DNA of 18,371 bases from JAETTH01 sp964455975 (GTDB lineage: Bacteria; Bacillota; Clostridia; TANB77; CAG-508). Below are positions 15,511-18,371 of this stretch, piece by piece. The notes beneath the pieces were generated by a model. It did no database searches. It saw only the letters and a list, made by a program, of their open reading frames with translations, and had not been told where the DNA came from. The first letter of the stretch is position 1. The number at the start of each line of letters is the position of its first letter. Made by a program: the position numbers and the translations under genes. The DNA lies in the NCBI GenBank assembly GCA_964455975.1, contig CAYVYP010000028.1, forward strand, positions 1-18,371, in the 5' to 3' direction.

Positions 15511-16293
15511 ATGGCAAAAAATGTAATGCAAGATGTACGTAAAAAACTGGCGGATGCTCGGACAGCTTGTCCGAATATGAAGGAAGAAGTCTATTTGTTG
15601 ACGGACTATATGTCTACTGTTGCAAATAATGAACTTGAACCTATCGGAGTGACAATGTTATTGATGGGAGTTCTCGAGGATTTAAAGTGTGGCAAAGGTG
15701 ATTTTTTAATTTCTAAAAGTAAAGAGTTACCGGATTACCTAATCAAAAATAAGACACAAATTCTCGCACAGGCAATGCTGTTCCCACAAATTATTGATGT
15801 AATTGCTGATGAGGCTTTTGCCAAAGAATTTCGTGGGATAATCAAAGAGGTTTATAACTGGGATGTATCCAAAAAAGTATCACCTGCCGAAATTAACAAC
15901 AATTTTCCGACTTACGTGACAGTTGCAGTCGACTGGTGGGCAAATGCTGTATGTAATCCTAAATTTGATAACGGCGATGACAGTCAGGTTGGAGAAACGA
16001 TGGCTATGATGACAATGCTCTTGGGAAATTCAGGAGAACAGCTGTCGCAGGAAAGCATTTCGACGTTCAAGAAATGTCTCGGAGAGGCAATTATGCAGGA
16101 TTTGGAAAAATTTCATAAAGAGATTTGTCTGGAGGTAGATTATAATCCGTGCATAGCTCTTGCAGAAGCGGCACAAGTGGCTGGAATAAGCAAAAATAAA
16201 TTTCCATGGAAGACAAGAATGTGGGTGTCCAATACAGAAGTCATAGTACGAACAGGGTATGAAACTAAATATAAGACCCTGTGGAAGACGTGA
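15511..16293 (+). CDS. Orphan protein of 260 residues, higher-GC gene with in-frame CGG
   Basis: I do not recognise this protein. ATG 15511 is chosen, 9 bases after AAAGGAG; the TTG further upstream lies inside the leader hairpin. It is mostly helical-looking with no signal peptide or membrane helix; cysteines and tryptophans are scattered (DWWANAVCNP, KFPWKTRMW). GC content and codon choice (CTG, CTC, CCG, GTC, GCG, TCG) differ sharply from the neighbours, suggesting another origin. Codon 17 is CGG (15559-15561), within the hairpin TCGGACA-GCT-TGTCCGA (15558-15574). A +1 shift there would end translation six codons later, so CGG must be read in frame for the full protein. The gene stands alone with its own strong promoter, leader hairpin and terminator. 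It shares with the 6201 orphan its solitary layout, composition and internal dyads, but no protein similarity I can see. Confidence 0.8.
   Translation: MAKNVMQDVRKKLADARTACPNMKEEVYLLTDYMSTVANNELEPIGVTMLLMGVLEDLKCGKGDFLISKSKELPDYLIKNKTQILAQAMLFPQIIDVIADEAFAKEFRGIIKEVYNWDVSKKVSPAEINNNFPTYVTVAVDWWANAVCNPKFDNGDDSQVGETMAMMTMLLGNSGEQLSQESISTFKKCLGEAIMQDLEKFHKEICLEVDYNPCIALAEAAQVAGISKNKFPWKTRMWVSNTEVIVRTGYETKYKTLWKT
15558..15574 (+). repeat. Short GC-rich hairpin around codon 17 of the orphan gene
   Basis: TCGGACA and TGTCCGA are exact reverse complements around GCT. The left arm contains the only in-frame CGG that is not a frameshift junction. Confidence 0.7.
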
Positions 16294-16317
16294 ATTCTAA
16301 AAACCGAATAGTAGCAT

Positions 16318-16351
16318 AAAGAGCAAGTTAAATGACTTGCTCTTTGATTTT
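16318..16351 (+). terminator. Intrinsic terminator after the 15511 orphan gene
   Basis: AAAGAGCAAGT (16318-16328) pairs with ACTTGCTCTTT (16335-16345) around a 6-base loop, followed by GATTTTTG. Confidence 0.9.
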
Positions 16352-16391
16352 TGTTATATAAATATATGCAGTAACGAGATATATATCCTAG

Positions 16392-16418
16392 TTTTTTTGA
16401 CCTTATGGTCAGAAAAAA
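16392..16418 (+). promoter_or_regulatory. Candidate operator upstream of acyl-CoA synthetase
   Basis: TGACC-TTAT-GGTCA (16398-16411) is a perfect 5-base dyad that extends through T-run and A-run arms with one T-G pair. It lies just before the promoter of the acyl-CoA synthetase. TGACC-N4-GGTCA dyads are the kind bound by TetR-family regulators such as those of fatty-acid genes; the regulator is not in the window. Confidence 0.5.
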
Positions 16419-16425
16419 TATATTT

Positions 16426-16445
16426 TATAATTTTTATGCTATACT
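16426..16445 (+). promoter_or_regulatory. -10 boxes for the acyl-CoA synthetase gene
   Basis: Two candidates: TATAAT at 16426-16431 and an extended -10, TGC-TATACT, at 16437-16445. Neither has a good -35, which fits a regulated promoter. A purine-rich ribosome binding site (AGGAGAAG) follows. Confidence 0.5.
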
Positions 16446-16478
16446 TTACAAAAGAAATTTAAAAATAGGAGAAGTTAA

Positions 16479-18252
16479 ATGAAAAGTAAAAAACAAGTAC
16501 AAAAATTTAAGAATATAAGGGAGATATTTGAAAATACTGTTAAATTATATCCAGATAATAATGCTTTTATAATTAAGAAAAAGCAAGAAAGCAATGTGAA
16601 ATATGAAAATATAACATATAGACAGATGGAAGAAAAGGTAAATGCATTAGGAACAGCTTTAATAAATTTAGGCTTAAAAGGAAAACGTATTGCTATAATT
16701 TCTAAAAATAGGTATGAATGGTGTTTGTCATATTTATCTATTTTAGGTGGGGTAGGGTTAGCAGTTCCTCTTGATAAATCACTTCCAGAAGATGAAATTG
16801 AATCACTTTTAGAAAGAAGTTATGCAGATGCAGTAATATTTGAAGAACACTATTCAGAAACAATGGAAAAAATTAAAAATGAAAATAAAACAAATATAAA
16901 ATATTATATATGCATAGATGATATAAAAAATAATCAGTTTATCACATTAAATAACTTAATAGAAAAAGGAAATAATTTATTAGAATATGGGAATAAAGAA
17001 TATCTAGAAGCTACAATTAATGCAGAAGAAATGAGTATAATTTTATTTACATCAGGAACAACTTCACTTTCTAAAGCAGTAATGCTATCACATAAAAATA
17101 TTGCAGAAAATGTATATGCACTAAATGTTGCTGAAGAAATTTATCCAACAGATGTATCTTTAGCATTTTTACCACTTCACCATACATTTGGTTCAACAGG
17201 ATATATATTTTTTATGAGTAATGGAGCAACTACAACATTTTGTGATGGAATTAAATATATAGCACAAAATATAAATGAGTATAAAGTATCTGTATTTGTA
17301 TGTGTTCCATTATTATTAGAAGCAATGTACAAAAAAATAAATAAAGAGATAGAAAAACAAGGAAAAACTAAATTAATAAAAATTGCTAAAAAATTTACAA
17401 ATATACTATTAAAATTTGGAATAGATATTAGAAGAAAAGTATTTAAACAAATAATAGATCAATTAGGTGGAAATTTAAGATTTGTTGTAAGTGGAGCAGC
17501 AGCAATTGAAAAAGAGGTAGCAAAAGGATTTAACGATTTTGGAATAGTAACAGTACAAGGATATGGTTTAACAGAAACATCACCTGTTTTAACAGCAGAA
17601 GCACCAGATAAGATTAAATATGGTTCAGTAGGACTTCCAATGTGTAATGTAGAAGTAGCAATAGATAATCCAAATAAAGAGGGTATAGGAGAAGTAAAAG
17701 CAAAAGGTCCTAATGTAATGCTTGGATACTATAANNNNNNNNNNGACCTTTTGCTTTTACTTCTCCTATACCCTCTTTATTTGGATTATCTATGAAAATG
17801 AAGAAGCTACAAAAGATGTACTTAAAGATGGTTGGTTTTATACAGGAGATTTAGGGTATATAGATAAAGATGGATATTTATTTATAACAGGAAGAAAAAA
17901 GAATGTTATAGTTTTAAAAAATGGTAAAAATATATATCCAGAAGAACTAGAGTTACTAATAAATAATTTGCCCTATGTTGCAGAATCTATGGTATTTGGT
18001 TATCCAAAAGATGATGATTTATTATTATCAGCAAAAATTGTATATAATGAAGAATATGTAAAAGATATGTTTGAAAATATGTCATTAGAAGACTTACAAT
18101 TAAAAATATGGAATGATATAAAAGAAATTAATAAAAATATGACAACATATAAACACATTAAAAAAATAATAATATCAAATGAACCAATGATAAAAACAAC
18201 AACGCAAAAAATAAAAAGATTTGAAGAAATAGCAAAGATTTTAGAAAACTAA
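16479..18252 (+). CDS. Long-chain acyl-CoA synthetase (AMP-forming), interrupted by an assembly gap
   Basis: ANL-superfamily adenylating enzyme that activates a fatty acid with ATP and CoA. Motifs: phosphate-binding loop FTSGTTSLSKAVMLSH, LPLHHTFGSTG, VVSGAAAIEKE, GYGLTETSP, then after the gap GWFYTGDLGYID, ITGRKKN and the C-terminal lysine region TTTQKIKR. The two halves lie in different frames only because of the N run (17735-17744) and an inverted 49-base copy (17745-17793). Upstream sequence ends in GYY and downstream resumes with ENEEATKDV, exactly where homologues continue, so little or nothing real is missing. The gene is single, of normal size for the family (about 570 residues once joined), and preceded by a possible operator dyad. 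Together with the acyltransferase and esterase upstream it points to acyl-lipid metabolism, though they are separate transcription units. Not a true pseudogene. Confidence 0.9.
17661..17793. repeat. 49-bp inverted copy flanking the N gap (likely artefact)
   Basis: 17745-17793 is the exact reverse complement of 17661-17709. The copy has no coding sense in the synthetase frame and abuts the Ns, as expected from a misoriented contig end. Confidence 0.95.
17735..17744. other. Assembly gap (10 Ns)
   Basis: Ten Ns inside the acyl-CoA synthetase gene, a scaffolding placeholder. Confidence 1.
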
Positions 18253-18276
18253 ATCAAAAAATATGTATAAAAATTA

Positions 18277-18305
18277 TTGTTAATAAAATCACTAAATGTT
18301 ATAAT
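18277..18305 (+). promoter_or_regulatory. Promoter for a gene beyond the window
   Basis: TTGTTA (18277-18282), 17 bases, TATAAT (18300-18305). No start codon with a ribosome binding site follows before the window ends. The 119-base tail holds nothing else I can identify. Confidence 0.65.
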
Positions 18306-18371
18306 AGCTGTATAAAAATCTCGAGTTTGACACTTTAAAAAGAATAAAAAGCCTAGAAGGTACTAAAATAG

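Noticed and set aside
1..18371. CRISPR array, toxin-antitoxin pair, prophage or intact insertion sequence
   Set aside because: No regularly spaced direct repeats, no Cas-like, transposase, integrase or phage structural proteins were found on either strand.

Overview
The window looks like a chromosomal segment from an uncultured, very AT-rich Firmicute of the class Clostridia, probably a gut organism known from metagenomes. The signs are strong AGGAGG ribosome binding sites, near-exclusive AGA/CGT use for arginine, sigma-A type promoters, clostridial gene families, and a scaffold gap of 10 Ns. The taxonomic call is an inference from style and gene families, not from a marker search.

Layout. 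1-2619: 3' half of clpX followed by thrS, ending in a clear intrinsic terminator. 2724-6135: a two-gene unit of an unrecognised 742-residue coiled-coil protein coupled to deoB (phosphopentomutase). 6201-6635 (minus): an orphan gene of visibly higher GC containing three inverted repeats. 6795-6877: tRNA-Leu(CAA). 6975-9745: an envelope or lipid type operon of membrane-anchored alpha/beta hydrolase, condensation-fold acyltransferase and a DUF6320-like membrane protein. 9776-9934: a 159-bp element closed by a stem of about 31 bp. 10002-11949 (minus): an operon of M23 peptidase and NodB polysaccharide deacetylase. 12058-14438: an ABC ATPase and its permease. 14580-15252: a damaged N-acetylmuramoyl-L-alanine amidase. 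15511-16293: a second higher-GC orphan gene with its own promoter and terminator. 16479-18252: an acyl-CoA synthetase broken only by an assembly gap. The tail holds a promoter for a gene beyond the window.

Main discovery candidate. Three genes (deacetylase, M23 peptidase, ABC permease) each appear frameshifted. In all three the junction is exactly an in-frame CGG codon, and skipping its C gives a glycine codon (GGA, GGT, GGA) and restores the full conserved protein. By eye I find no other in-frame CGG in the roughly 5,000 codons of the AT-rich genes. Arginine there is written AGA or CGT, as expected if no tRNA reads CGG. This suggests CGG is an unassigned codon at which ribosomes shift +1, or at which CGGN is read as glycine. 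The one conflicting case is the higher-GC orphan gene at 15511, which has an in-frame CGG at codon 17 where a +1 shift would abort translation.

Other points: a DeoB whose phosphorylated threonine is replaced by serine, the structured element at 9776, a candidate TetR-type operator before the acyl-CoA synthetase, and a 49-bp inverted copy next to the Ns that is almost certainly an assembly artefact.
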